A stretch of 46,900 nucleotides of DNA from Phycisphaerae bacterium (GTDB lineage Bacteria; Planctomycetota; Phycisphaerae; UBA1845; JAFGLZ01). Made by a program: the position numbers and the translations under genes. The DNA is taken from NCBI GenBank assembly GCA_016927755.1, contig JAFGLZ010000002.1, forward strand, positions 1 to 46,900, in the 5' to 3' direction. The notes beneath the pieces were generated by a model that was given only the letters and a program-made list of their open reading frames with translations, did no database searches and was not told the DNA's origin. Shown in pieces: positions 15,653 to 24,251 of this stretch; within the stretch, counting starts at the first letter, position 1; each line of letters opens with the position of its first letter.

Positions 15653-16558
15653 CTACCTGAGCTTCTTTGACATCTGCCACAAGGTCCGGTTGATGCGCGC
15701 TCCGCACGTGTGCGCGTAGAACCCGACGGGACCCACCCACGCGATCTCGCATTCGCCATAGCCGCGCGCCTGCATGTCCGCCAGCGTTCGAAGCATGAGC
15801 GCGCCCCCGACACCCAGCCCCCGCGCTTCCTCGGCCACGCCCGTCGGACCGAAGCCGCCGGTGAAAAGGTCCGCGTCGTACAGGGCGAACCCGACGAGCC
15901 GCGCGTTGCGAATGGCGACCCATATCGGGATGGGGGTCTCGTCGAACGCCAGGTCCGCCTCCAACGACCATCCCCCGGGAAAGTGCTGGCTGACCCATGC
16001 TTTGAGCGATGATCGATCCGTGGGCTCGGCTCGCCGAACATGGGCCCCGTGTCTCCGGATTCTGCGTTCGGACGAGCGGGCAAGGGCCTCGAAGGATTGC
16101 CGTCCGTTCAAGGGCACCGCCATATTGACCACCACGTTTGTTCTCTCGTACCCCTGACGCTGCAGCAGGCAAAGGGCGGCGGTGTAACGCGGATCAAGCC
16201 CCGGCATGAAGTAGCCCGGCGCGCCGTACAGCGCAAGGATCTCCGAGGCGCCCCTCCGCCGGAGCACCTCCTCGAGTTGCCCAAGCATTCGACTGGCCAG
16301 ACCGCGCCTTCGATGAGACTCTTCCACGGCGAAGACCCGAAGGGTGCCTTGGGACTGCGTGAGTCCGCCGATGACCGTCCCGACAAGTCGCCCGTCGTCG
16401 AACGCCCCCAACCTCGCCTGTGACAGGTTGAACGGATAGTCCCAGAGCCGCCTGCGGACCAACGCCGGCGTGAAGCGGTCGCCTTCCAGATCGCAGTTGC
16501 GGTTTAGCAAGTCCGTCAGGTCGTGGAGGTGTTTCTCTTCGATGAGGTCAATGTGCAT
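15653..16558 (-). CDS. Tandem-domain GNAT N-acetyltransferase
   Basis: The 301-residue protein carries two GNAT folds. The first (about 5-140) contains the acetyl-CoA-binding RRRGLASRMLGQLEEVL loop (R/Q-x-x-G-x-A/G). The second (about 170-300) contains EEARGLGVGGALMLRTLADM in the same position. Two-domain GNATs of this size are common in planctomycetes, and only one half may be catalytic. The acceptor cannot be told from the sequence. ATG 16558 is preferred because GGAG lies 8 bases upstream. A GTG at 16582 in the same frame would add eight residues but lacks a site. Convergent with the lipoprotein gene that ends at 15602. Confidence 0.8.
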   Translation of the reverse strand: MHIDLIEEKHLHDLTDLLNRNCDLEGDRFTPALVRRRLWDYPFNLSQARLGAFDDGRLVGTVIGGLTQSQGTLRVFAVEESHRRRGLASRMLGQLEEVLRRRGASEILALYGAPGYFMPGLDPRYTAALCLLQRQGYERTNVVVNMAVPLNGRQSFEALARSSERRIRRHGAHVRRAEPTDRSSLKAWVSQHFPGGWSLEADLAFDETPIPIWVAIRNARLVGFALYDADLFTGGFGPTGVAEEARGLGVGGALMLRTLADMQARGYGECEIAWVGPVGFYAHTCGARINRTLWQMSKKLR

Positions 16559-16668
16559 GCAGACGGCTCCGAAGGTCGGCACATCATGACGTCAGACCGA
16601 CGCGGTACCGTACCATCCGGAAGCCTGAACGGCAAAGCGCGCCCCGTCCCCGCGGGCTCGAACGCATC

Positions 16669-16743
16669 GAGTCTCGGATTCGGGGCCTCAGACGTAGGAG
16701 TGCCCCCCCGTCCTGGCGCACCCGAGACCCCGAAACCCGAGTC
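16669..16743. terminator. Inverted repeat between two minus-strand genes
   Basis: Arms 16669-16689 (GAGTCTCGGATTCGGGGCCTC) and 16724-16743 are imperfectly complementary with a spacer of 34 bases. It lies about 70 bases past the end of the rod-like gene and 110 before the GNAT start (both minus strand), so it may end transcription of the former. No T-tract is present, and a small dispersed repeat is an alternative. Confidence 0.35.
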
Positions 16744-16814
16744 GAGTGATCTATCATCCGACGACACGCACCCACGTCGGCCGAGCACCCGATCAGGTGT
16801 CGATGGGGCCCTCC

Positions 16815-17138
16815 CTACGCGAGTGTGTCCATGAGCTCTCCAAGTAGCCTGTCGGTCGTGGCGACGACCTTGGCGTTGGCCGTGTAGCCGATCTCATAGG
16901 TCTTCATGTGGACCAGTTCCCTTGTCAGGTCCACGTCGTTGTAGGGATGCGACTCCGGCCAGTCCTCAGGTCGTTCCGGCGGCAGGTCGCTGGCCGGAGA
17001 TACCTGGCCTGTCGCGCCGTCCACGCGCTGGGCGCGATAGCCGTCTGTGTTGACGTTGGCGATATTCTGGGCTGTGACTTCCAGGCCCTTCTGATTCCTG
17101 AGCATGCCGCCCAGGGCTGTGTGCATGACCGATGTCAT
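16815..17138 (-). CDS. Orphan flagellar basal-body rod-like protein (FlgC/FlgG family)
   Basis: The 107-residue protein has the N-terminal rod signature ALGGMLRNQKGLEVTAQNIA with NVNTDGYRAQR, and the C-terminal coiled-coil motif DVDLTRELVHMKTYEIGYTA ending VVATTDRLLGELMDTL. In flagellar rod and hook proteins these two ends pair into a coiled coil, with a longer domain between; here the middle is only about 40 residues, shorter than FlgB or FlgC (about 130-140). No other flagellar gene is in the window. ATG 17138 has a G-rich GGGGGAAG site upstream. It may be a degenerate paralogue or have been recruited to another assembly. Confidence 0.75.
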   Translation of the reverse strand: MTSVMHTALGGMLRNQKGLEVTAQNIANVNTDGYRAQRVDGATGQVSPASDLPPERPEDWPESHPYNDVDLTRELVHMKTYEIGYTANAKVVATTDRLLGELMDTLA

Positions 17139-17306
17139 GAGTGCTTCCCCCCTCTGCACGCGGACCCTCGAGATCGCCGGTCCGCACGCGGCACTGAAAC
17201 GTACGATCCGAACGGCTCGAAGGCAAACGACTGTTCGTAGGTTGCGCCCCAGCCCCGCCAGCGTGTATAATCTCGGACGTACGTCTCTGGGGGCGCGGAG
17301 GTGTCC

Positions 17307-18425
17307 ATGAGCCGGCGAGCGACACTTCGAGAACTCCTCTACGACCACACCATCCCGGCGGCTCGTGAACTCGTCACCGTCGAGCCGGATCGGTCCGTGC
17401 GCTGCTCGGCCTGCGGGCATCGATGTCACATCCGACCGGACAAGTCGGGCATCTGCCTGATGCGGTTCAACCGCGACGGCGAGCTGCGCGTCCCCGGGGG
17501 ATACGTCGCTGGACTCGCCATCGACCCGATCGAGAAAAAGCCGTTCTACCACGTGCTCCCCGGGAGCGAGGCGCTCTCGTTCGGCATGCTCGGGTGCAAC
17601 TTCCACTGCAAGTTCTGTCAGAACTGGGTTTCGAGCCAAGCCTTGCGGGACGACCGGGCCGTCAGCGAGCCGTCACAGTATTGTACGCCCGAGCAGATCG
17701 TTCAGGCCGCCCTCGATCATGAGGTGCCCATCATCACCAGCACCTACAACGAGCCGCTCATCACCAGCGAATGGTCGGCCGAGATCTTCCGTCTAGCCTC
17801 GGCCGAGGGGATTCTGTGTGGATACGTGAGCAACGGCCACGGGACGCCGGAGGTGATCGAGTTCCTCCGGCCCCACATGTCGCTGTTCAACATCGACCTG
17901 AAGTGCTTCGACGCCGACAACTATCGCGAACTGGGCGGACGGTTCGAGGCAGTCACCGATACGATCCGCCGGGCGCACGAGATGGACTTCTGGGTCGAAG
18001 TGGTCACGCTCGTGGTGCCGGGCTTCAACGACGGCGACGACGAGCTCAAGCGGACCGCCGAGTTCATCGCGTCGGTTTCCGAGGACATCCCTTGGCACTG
18101 CACGGCCTACCGACCCATGTACAAGTCGACCGAGCCGAAGTCGACGCCGCCCTCGACCCTCGCCCGGGCCTATGAGCTCGGCAAGGCCGCGGGATTGAAG
18201 CACGTCTATTCAGGCAACCTGCCCGGACTTGTGGGCGAGACCGAACACACGTACTGTCCCTCATGCAAGGCTAGGCTCGTGGAGCGCCGAGGCTTCTATG
18301 TGTCGTCGTGCCGACTCGTCGGCGAGGCGTGCCCGGATTGTGGGATGCGAATCGCCGGGAGATTCGAGCCGAAAGGCCAGGGGCCGTCGAGGAGCTCCGG
18401 CGTCCCTCGGCCTGCGGGGCTCTAG
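17307..18425 (+). CDS. amrS: AmmeMemoRadiSam-type radical SAM enzyme
   Basis: The 372-residue protein has the radical SAM cluster motif CNFHCKFC (Cys97, Cys101, Cys104) that binds a 4Fe-4S cluster and S-adenosylmethionine. An N-terminal set of cysteines (C33, C36, C40, C50) is typical of AmrS. Other family landmarks are EKKPFYHVLPGS, TSTYNEPLI and HCTAYRPMYK. A C-terminal zinc-ribbon-like segment (YCPSCKARL ... ACPDCGMRI) extends it. The partner proteins AMMECR1 and MEMO, from which the system is named, are not in the window. ATG 17307 is chosen because GGAGG lies 5 bases upstream; GTG 17301 would overlap that site. It is followed after 10 bases by a lipoprotein gene. Confidence 0.9.
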   Translation: MSRRATLRELLYDHTIPAARELVTVEPDRSVRCSACGHRCHIRPDKSGICLMRFNRDGELRVPGGYVAGLAIDPIEKKPFYHVLPGSEALSFGMLGCNFHCKFCQNWVSSQALRDDRAVSEPSQYCTPEQIVQAALDHEVPIITSTYNEPLITSEWSAEIFRLASAEGILCGYVSNGHGTPEVIEFLRPHMSLFNIDLKCFDADNYRELGGRFEAVTDTIRRAHEMDFWVEVVTLVVPGFNDGDDELKRTAEFIASVSEDIPWHCTAYRPMYKSTEPKSTPPSTLARAYELGKAAGLKHVYSGNLPGLVGETEHTYCPSCKARLVERRGFYVSSCRLVGEACPDCGMRIAGRFEPKGQGPSRSSGVPRPAGL

Positions 18426-18435
18426 GTGATCGGTG

Positions 18436-19323
18436 ATGGAGCGACAGCGAATGCGGCATGATCGACCAGATCGACCGTCGTCAGGACAACGTACTTCGTG
18501 GCGAGGCGTGGCGTGGGCCTGTCTCCCCCTGACGGGCCTCGGCGTCTTCCTGACGGGCTGTAGCAGCACGGCCAAGGCCCCGCCGTTCGAGTGGTGGGTC
18601 GATCCGCTGCCTGCGCCGCCTCCGGCAGCCTGGCCTCGGCACGTTACCCCGATCGCCGTGCTGGTCGAGCACACCGGTCGTCGAGACGACTTCAGAACCT
18701 TCGAGCGAGACGTCCGACACAAGAACGGGCGCGTCCAGCGGGGCGAGATCCCCGGATTTCGAGCCGAGTGCCATTTCTTGCCGAAGCTGCCCGGCACACT
18801 CCGCGACGAGCTCGAGGCAGGCTTGCGGCAGACGGGCTGGTTCCTGCCCGTCAAGCGGCGCGACTTGGACAAGGCCCTCAAGCAGGTCCGCGCTCAGTGG
18901 CTGGACTTGCGAAATCCGTCGGTCGCCGCCCAAGTCGGTCGACTGTGCGAGGTCGAGCTCGTCCTGCTCGTCGAGATCGTCGACTGCACGATGAACGTCA
19001 TCGAGGCGCGGCGCCAAACCCTCGCAACCGACAAGGTCGGTCCGACGCGCCGTACGGATGTGACGATTGACTACGACATTCGAGTCGTCGACGTCGCCAA
19101 GGGGCGGATCGCCTGGCGATCTGGCCTGACGCGACGCACGGGGTACAAGCTGGAAGGACCCGGCTCGATGGGGCATTGGTACTGGCCCCGCGATCCGCTG
19201 GAGTTCCGCAAGGCCCTTCGCGGGCAGGGAATCACCGAGTACGTCCTTCGAGCGTTCCTCGAGCCTTCGCCTGATCGGAATGCGCCGATGCAGAATCCCA
19301 GCGAGCCCTGGCGGACGTGGTGA
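18436..19323 (+). CDS. Putative lipoprotein, CsgG/LpoB-like fold suspected
   Basis: The 295-residue product has a basic N-terminus, a hydrophobic stretch (GVAWACLPLTGLGVFL) and a clear lipobox LTGC. The mature part begins with a proline-rich tether. It contains PIAVLVEHTGRRDD, LRDELEAGLRQTGWFLPVKR, DLDKALKQ and then VGRLCEVELVLLVEIVDCTM. The order strand, helix, 'level of residue names' and a strand entering V-x-x-x-L-L-V-x-x-I is like the CsgG, LpoB and TolB-N family of envelope proteins. I regard that as a structural guess. ATG 18436 is used; ATG 18451 with GGAG upstream is an alternative. The gene sits between amrS and the corrinoid activator on the same strand. Confidence 0.6.
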   Translation: MERQRMRHDRPDRPSSGQRTSWRGVAWACLPLTGLGVFLTGCSSTAKAPPFEWWVDPLPAPPPAAWPRHVTPIAVLVEHTGRRDDFRTFERDVRHKNGRVQRGEIPGFRAECHFLPKLPGTLRDELEAGLRQTGWFLPVKRRDLDKALKQVRAQWLDLRNPSVAAQVGRLCEVELVLLVEIVDCTMNVIEARRQTLATDKVGPTRRTDVTIDYDIRVVDVAKGRIAWRSGLTRRTGYKLEGPGSMGHWYWPRDPLEFRKALRGQGITEYVLRAFLEPSPDRNAPMQNPSEPWRTW

Positions 19324-19392
19324 GGGCGTTGCGGGCCTGAACGAATGGTTGGCAGTTGAGTCTACTCTGACGAGCAACTTGAAGGGGACACC

Positions 19393-21300
19393 ATGGGGTC
19401 GTACGGGACGTTCCGTTTGCCGGATCGTGAAATCGAGGTCGAGGCGCCCAAGGGGTGTCGGGTCACCGAAGCGGCCGAACGCGCGGGCATCATGTTGAAC
19501 ACGAGCTGCGCCGAACAGGGCACCTGCGGGGGCTGTGCCGTTGATCTGGTCGAAGGCGTCTTCGAGACCGCCGGCGAGAGGATCGTGGCCTCCGGCAACC
19601 AGACGCGGCGCGTGTTGGGGTGTCAGACGCAGATCCTGTCTCGCTATTGGCGAATCGCGGTTCCCCGCCGGTCGCTCGTCGAGGCGGGCGAGAAGGTCGT
19701 CGTCGACTACGACCTGGAACACGCCCTCTGCGTCCGACCGTCAGTGCGGAAAGTTTACATCGAGCTGCCGACGCCGACGATGGACGACTCGGCCGGCGAT
19801 TTTGAGCGGATCAGCCGACATCTGAGAAACGGCAGCGCCGCTTCGATCGACGTCAAGCCGACGCTCGAGGTCCTGCGCGAACTGCCCGGCCTACTGACGA
19901 GCGCGGGCTACAAGGTGACCGTCACGCTTGCCCTTCGCCATGGCGTGTGGGAGCTGATCGACGTGGAGGCGGGCGATACATCCTCACGGTCTTACGGCGT
20001 GGCCGTCGACGTTGGGACGACGACGGTGGTCTGCAGCCTGGTGGACCTGACCACGGGACGGCTGATCAACTCGGCGAGCTGCTACAACCAGCAGGTGCAG
20101 CGCGCCGACGACGTGGCCAGCCGAATCGTTTGCGCGCAGGGACCGGACGGCCTCACAGAGCTTCACCGCCTCATCGTGGATGAAACCATCAACCGGCTGA
20201 TCCGGCTCCTGTGCAAGGCCGAGGGCATCGTGCCCGAGGACATCTCGCGGCTGGTCGTCTCCGGCAACACGATCATGTCCCACCTGTTTCTCTGCGTGGA
20301 CCCGAGGAACATGGGAGGGATCCCGTTCCAGCCCGCCGCGAGCGGCCCCGGTACGTTCCGGGCCGGCAAGCTCGGCGTGGGCATCAACCCGGCCGGCTTC
20401 GTCGACGTCGTCCCGTCGATCAGTGCGTACGTCGGCGGCGACATCACGAGCGACCTGCACGTCTCGGGCCTGACGCGGAGCGACGAGTCGTCGCTCATCG
20501 TGGATCTGGGCACAAATGGGGAAATCGCGATCTGCCACAAGGGCAGGCTGATGGCCACGGCCACGGCGGCCGGTCCGGCGTTTGAGGGTGGACGAATCCG
20601 TTGCGGCATGCGGGCCAGCACCGGGGCGATCGAGCACATCCGCATCGATCCCGAGACGCTCGCCGCCGACGTGGACGTGATCGGCGGAAACGCCCCGATC
20701 GGAATCTGCGGCAGCGGCCTGATCGACCTGATCGCCGAGGCCCGGCGCGTGGGACTGATCGACGAGACGGGGCGGTTGGGTCGTGCTCTGATGGGACGTT
20801 CCGATCGGCTCGTGGAGGTCAAGACCGAGCAGGGGGCTTGTCTGGGCTACGTCGTCGTGCCTCGCGCCGAGACCGAGGATCGCCGCGAGGACATCCTGGT
20901 GGACGAGCGAGACATCGCCACGCTCCTGCAGGCCAAAGCCGCGATGTACGCGGGCATCACGATCCTGCTCCAACAGGCCGGCGTGACGCTCGCCCAGATC
21001 GATCGATTCTACCTGGCCGGCGGATTCGCCCGGCACATCGACCTGCGCAGCGCGATCGCCATGGGCCTGCTGCCCGACCTGCCGCTGGCCAAGTACTCGG
21101 TCCTGGGCAACGGGTCGCTCGCCGGCGCCGTCGTCGGCCTGGTGGACCACGAGGCCTGGCAGGCCTTCCAGGCCATCGCCGCCGCACCGAGAATCGTCGA
21201 ACTCAACACGATCCCAGAGTTCCAGGACGAGTACGTCAACGCGATGTTCATCCCCCACCTGATGCCCGAGCGTTTTCCTTCGGTCACGGCGGGGCGGTAG
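19393..21300 (+). CDS. ASKHA-type corrinoid protein activator (RACE, DUF4445)
   Basis: The 635-residue protein starts with a plant-type 2Fe-2S ferredoxin domain. Cysteines 39, 45, 48 and 77 give the pattern C-x5-C-x2-C-x28-C. A linker (about 90-195) follows, then an ATPase fold of the actin/hexokinase superfamily beginning YGVAVDVGTTTV (201-212), with IVDLGTNGEIAI and YLAGGFARHID downstream. Such proteins (reductive activators of corrinoid enzymes, RACE) use ATP hydrolysis to return inactive cob(II)alamin proteins to the cob(I)alamin state. A corrinoid-dependent methyltransferase is therefore expected in the genome. The URO-D-family protein at 45.5 kb is of the right superfamily, but no corrinoid-binding protein was seen here. 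GAAGGGGA precedes ATG 19393. Confidence 0.9.
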   Translation: MGSYGTFRLPDREIEVEAPKGCRVTEAAERAGIMLNTSCAEQGTCGGCAVDLVEGVFETAGERIVASGNQTRRVLGCQTQILSRYWRIAVPRRSLVEAGEKVVVDYDLEHALCVRPSVRKVYIELPTPTMDDSAGDFERISRHLRNGSAASIDVKPTLEVLRELPGLLTSAGYKVTVTLALRHGVWELIDVEAGDTSSRSYGVAVDVGTTTVVCSLVDLTTGRLINSASCYNQQVQRADDVASRIVCAQGPDGLTELHRLIVDETINRLIRLLCKAEGIVPEDISRLVVSGNTIMSHLFLCVDPRNMGGIPFQPAASGPGTFRAGKLGVGINPAGFVDVVPSISAYVGGDITSDLHVSGLTRSDESSLIVDLGTNGEIAICHKGRLMATATAAGPAFEGGRIRCGMRASTGAIEHIRIDPETLAADVDVIGGNAPIGICGSGLIDLIAEARRVGLIDETGRLGRALMGRSDRLVEVKTEQGACLGYVVVPRAETEDRREDILVDERDIATLLQAKAAMYAGITILLQQAGVTLAQIDRFYLAGGFARHIDLRSAIAMGLLPDLPLAKYSVLGNGSLAGAVVGLVDHEAWQAFQAIAAAPRIVELNTIPEFQDEYVNAMFIPHLMPERFPSVTAGR

Positions 21301-21376
21301 GGAAGGCCCTCACGAAGTGTCCTGAGGCCGGAGGTCGATTGCCTCTGCGGGGCAGGGACTGGCTGTCGCAAGGTTG

Positions 21377-22015
21377 TCACCAATCGCCGACAGTTCGAGA
21401 CAGCGAGCCGAACCCCATCGGAAAGCTCTTCTCCAGCAGCTCGGTCTGTCGCGCCAGTCGTTGAGCGTGCGCCACTGCGTGTTGCGTCTCCAGTGCCAGA
21501 CTTGGCCTGTCCGTTCCGTACACAGCTCGTTTCAGCCGATTCCGAATGATGATCGGTGCGTCCGCGCCGTCGTCGAGGTCGCGCTGCCATGCGGCCTCCG
21601 TTGCATGTGCGTCCAATCCGCACTGATACCAGGCTTCGATTGACGGGCATGCCAATCCCACGGCGACTGTGAGTGGGCGTCTCCCATGGAGCGCTGCCAA
21701 CTCGCCGCGAGCATCCTTGGCAATGCCTCGAAGCAGACAGAGGCGACACGCGGGGTCCTCGTTGCCGGGCTGTTCGTGTTCGGGAAGATGTATCGACGTT
21801 CGATCGGAGTCCACAACCGTCACCAACGCGTCGGCATCCGTACGGTAGTGCAAATGCGCGATGACTCTGGGCAAAGACTTCCTGACGCCATCATAGCCGC
21901 GACTCGGGACTCTGAGAGATCCGAGCCACTCGGTGTGCTCACCACGAATCGCGTCTACCAAGATCCTGATCGCTGCTTCGTCCGCCGGGGATTCGCTTAG
22001 GATAGCGATCTTCAT
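21377..22015 (-). CDS. TOPRIM/DUF4276-like partner of OLD-type ATPase
   Basis: The 212-residue protein begins MKIAILSES with Glu8, has an acidic VVDSD motif (Asp69, Asp71) after a hydrophobic strand, and a later ACPSIEAWYQCG. An early Glu and a D-x-D on consecutive strands form the metal-binding core of TOPRIM nucleases and of the DUF4276 family. It overlaps the end of the ATPase gene by ATGA and is translated from the same message. Paired ATPase and TOPRIM genes are split versions of OLD nucleases, and include phage-defence systems such as PARIS and Gabija-like modules. Nuclease activity is inferred. The gene converges on the corrinoid activator with a 76-bp gap. Confidence 0.7.
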   Translation of the reverse strand: MKIAILSESPADEAAIRILVDAIRGEHTEWLGSLRVPSRGYDGVRKSLPRVIAHLHYRTDADALVTVVDSDRTSIHLPEHEQPGNEDPACRLCLLRGIAKDARGELAALHGRRPLTVAVGLACPSIEAWYQCGLDAHATEAAWQRDLDDGADAPIIIRNRLKRAVYGTDRPSLALETQHAVAHAQRLARQTELLEKSFPMGFGSLSRTVGDW

Positions 22016-22992
22016 GACTCGAGGGGGACTCCTCCGAGGATCCCCGTATACCAGATGTCGCCGAGATGGCCGTCATCGAGGATCTCACGGATATTGGGCT
22101 GGTCTGAGAGGCGCTCGAACTTGACCTCCATGCCGACCTTATTGGCGACGACGATCTCCTCGGGGTGATCGCGGTACAGATCGAGCATAACCGGCGAGTG
22201 AGTGGTTACGATCACCTGGCTGGGCGGTCTGGTCTCGCCGTAGTGCTCTGGGTAGGACAGACGGTACAGGGCGTCCTGGACCTGTCGCAGCAGACGAGGA
22301 TGGATCCCGCGGTCCGGTTCCTCCAGGCAGATGATCCGGGGTGGTTCCTGAAGATGCGCTAGCGTGAGCATCGTCAAGGAGAGGAGCGTTCCCTGCGAGA
22401 GATCTGTCGCGGGGATCGTGTGCTGTCCCTCCCGAGTTCGTAGTTGGAATGCGCGCTGGTTGTCCGCCGGGATGTCGAAGAGTATCCGATCGAACTCAGG
22501 CAGCCACCTTCCGAGTTCTTCGTTCAGCGCTTCGAATCGTTCCGGCTCGCCATCTCTCATCCGGTCAAGGACGCCGGCCAAGTGGCTGCCATTCACGCCG
22601 ATCACGATGCCTTTTCGGAGCTGAACGGGAGCCGCTATCGCCTGGGCGTCCAAGGAGAACACCGTAATCGAGCGGAACCGCCCCAACTCCTCTATGTCGT
22701 GTCCCACCTGGAAGCCACCGTGCGCGCTCCATCCGACGTGGTAGGTGTGCGCCTGTCCGGCTTCCTCGACCTGCACGATGATGCTGACCTCGGCGGTCTT
22801 CATGCTGCGGACGTGGGCGCTGGCGACTCTGGCGAAACCACCCATGTCCGAACGATGAATCGCGGCAACAAGGCCTTGAAGCGCGGTGCTCTTCCCGCTG
22901 GCGTTGGGTCCAATGATCAGCGTGAATTGTCCCAGCGGCAGCGTCGTGTCGCGTAGTGCCTTGAAGTTCGTGAACTTGACAGACTTGATCAT
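22012..22992 (-). CDS. AAA15/OLD-like ABC-type ATPase
   Basis: The 326-residue ATPase shows a Walker A GPNASGKST (28-36), an ABC-like signature DLSQGTLLS (197-205), Walker B IICLEEPD (220-227) with the catalytic glutamates, and an H-loop TTHSP (His265). It begins KFTNFKALRDTTLPLG, the usual start of SMC, RecF and OLD-type proteins. It has no long coiled coil and no fused nuclease; the nuclease-like partner is the overlapping downstream gene. ATG 22992 is chosen because GGAG lies 6 bases upstream; the ATG at 23004 contains that site. Such ATPases sense foreign DNA or proteins and control the partner nuclease; that role here is inferred. The gene is divergent from the sialidase, with a 215-bp gap holding no recognised feature. 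Confidence 0.85.
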   Translation of the reverse strand: MIKSVKFTNFKALRDTTLPLGQFTLIIGPNASGKSTALQGLVAAIHRSDMGGFARVASAHVRSMKTAEVSIIVQVEEAGQAHTYHVGWSAHGGFQVGHDIEELGRFRSITVFSLDAQAIAAPVQLRKGIVIGVNGSHLAGVLDRMRDGEPERFEALNEELGRWLPEFDRILFDIPADNQRAFQLRTREGQHTIPATDLSQGTLLSLTMLTLAHLQEPPRIICLEEPDRGIHPRLLRQVQDALYRLSYPEHYGETRPPSQVIVTTHSPVMLDLYRDHPEEIVVANKVGMEVKFERLSDQPNIREILDDGHLGDIWYTGILGGVPLES

Positions 22993-23207
22993 ACGCTGCT
23001 CCATGCTCCAAGAACCAGTCTAACGCAGTAGCTCCGCCGCCTCCAGGACCTGCTTGGGATTCTTCTTGCTCGCGAGGGTTCCTGAACAAATGGGCCTGGC
23101 GGATTGATTGTGCTTCCGATGCCCCGTACGCTTTGCGGTCAGAGGCCTCCTCCAGGGGTAGGTGGGCCTTGGCTTCTCAGCGAGTGCGCGATTCCACGAG
23201 GATGACA

Positions 23208-24197
23208 ATGACACCTAAGACCAAACCCGACGTCATCGTCCACAAGGGCAACTACCCCGGCTGGCCGTGGGTCACGCGGACCCAAAAGGGCAAGCTGCTG
23301 TGTGTCTGGCGAGACGACAGCGTGCACGGCTTCTCGCCGACGGGGCGCGTGATGGTCGCCGACAGCGACGACGGGGGAAAGACGTGGTCGCCGGGGCGCG
23401 TGGTCATCGACTACGGCGGTGTGGACGATCGTAACGCGGCGATCGCGGAGCTGCCCGACGACACGCTCCTGGTCTGCTACAACACGTACACCTCGAAGCA
23501 CGTCTCCAAGTCCCGCGTGATCCGCTCGACCGACGGCGGGCAGAGCTGGCAGGACGACCTGGCCATCGACGAGCGCGATGCCCGCACGCGGTCGGCGCCG
23601 ATCCCCTTGTCGACCGGTGACATCCTGATTCCCTACTACGTCGCCCCGGGCAACGGATCGCTGGCGGCACTTTCCAGTGACGGCGGAAAGAAGTGGACGA
23701 CGGTCCGCGTACCCGACGTGCCCGGCTTCATCGGCGACGAGTGGGACGCGCTGGAGGTCTCGCCCAAGCGGATCATCGGGCTGATTCGCAACAGCCATCC
23801 GTCACGTGACGGCTTCTTCTGGGTTACCGAGAGCGGCGACGGCGGACGAACGTGGTCCAAACCCCTGCTAACGAACGTCCAGAGCCAGCGCGCGCCCTCG
23901 CCGCCGGCTCTGGGGCTGCACCAGGGCAAGCCGGTGCTGACGTACGCCGATCGGCGCATGGTTTCGGTCTCAATGGTTCGTCCGGAGGACGACCGGTTCG
24001 TAAAGTGGGACGTGGCCAATCGACTGCCGTGCTATCAGTACCTGCCGGACGGCAAGCCGATCCCCGACGGCAGCTATCCCGTATCCGTCGAGATCGATGC
24101 CGGACGCCGCTTCGTCGTTGACTACGAGATCCGTCCGGATGCCCGTCAGATCGCCGGCTACCTCGTCGACATTCCCAAGGGGTGGATCAGCCAGTAG
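23208..24197 (+). CDS. Sialidase-fold protein with four Asp boxes
   Basis: The 329-residue protein is a six-bladed neuraminidase-type propeller. Asp boxes (S-x-D-x-G-x-x-W) occur at about residues 53-60 (SDDGGKTW), 107-114 (STDGGQSW), 156-163 (SSDGGKKW) and 209-216 (SGDGGRTW). Charged loop residues and a Tyr-rich end (YEIRPD) are in place, but I cannot confirm the arginine triad of true sialidases, so related exo-acting hydrolases or a binding protein are possible. No signal peptide is seen. ATG 23208 follows GAGG by 6 bases; ATG 23202 is an alternative. It is followed by the GH38 gene 54 bases later, suggesting joint glycan breakdown. Confidence 0.8.
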   Translation: MTPKTKPDVIVHKGNYPGWPWVTRTQKGKLLCVWRDDSVHGFSPTGRVMVADSDDGGKTWSPGRVVIDYGGVDDRNAAIAELPDDTLLVCYNTYTSKHVSKSRVIRSTDGGQSWQDDLAIDERDARTRSAPIPLSTGDILIPYYVAPGNGSLAALSSDGGKKWTTVRVPDVPGFIGDEWDALEVSPKRIIGLIRNSHPSRDGFFWVTESGDGGRTWSKPLLTNVQSQRAPSPPALGLHQGKPVLTYADRRMVSVSMVRPEDDRFVKWDVANRLPCYQYLPDGKPIPDGSYPVSVEIDAGRRFVVDYEIRPDARQIAGYLVDIPKGWISQ

Positions 24198-24251
24198 ACT
24201 GAGGATGCGTGGAGAAGGGGGCGAGCGCACTGTTGAAGGGAGATCCCTGCG

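Noticed and set aside
19324..19392. Cobalamin riboswitch before the corrinoid activator
   Set aside because: The gap is only 69 bases and contains no B12-box-like conserved sequence.
19984..21258. A 424-codon minus-strand frame opposite the corrinoid activator
   Set aside because: It is an antisense shadow of a clear enzyme gene, with no motif of its own.
23005..23207. A possible small gene between the ATPase and the sialidase
   Set aside because: A 64-codon minus-strand frame exists here, but it has no ribosome site or recognisable motif.
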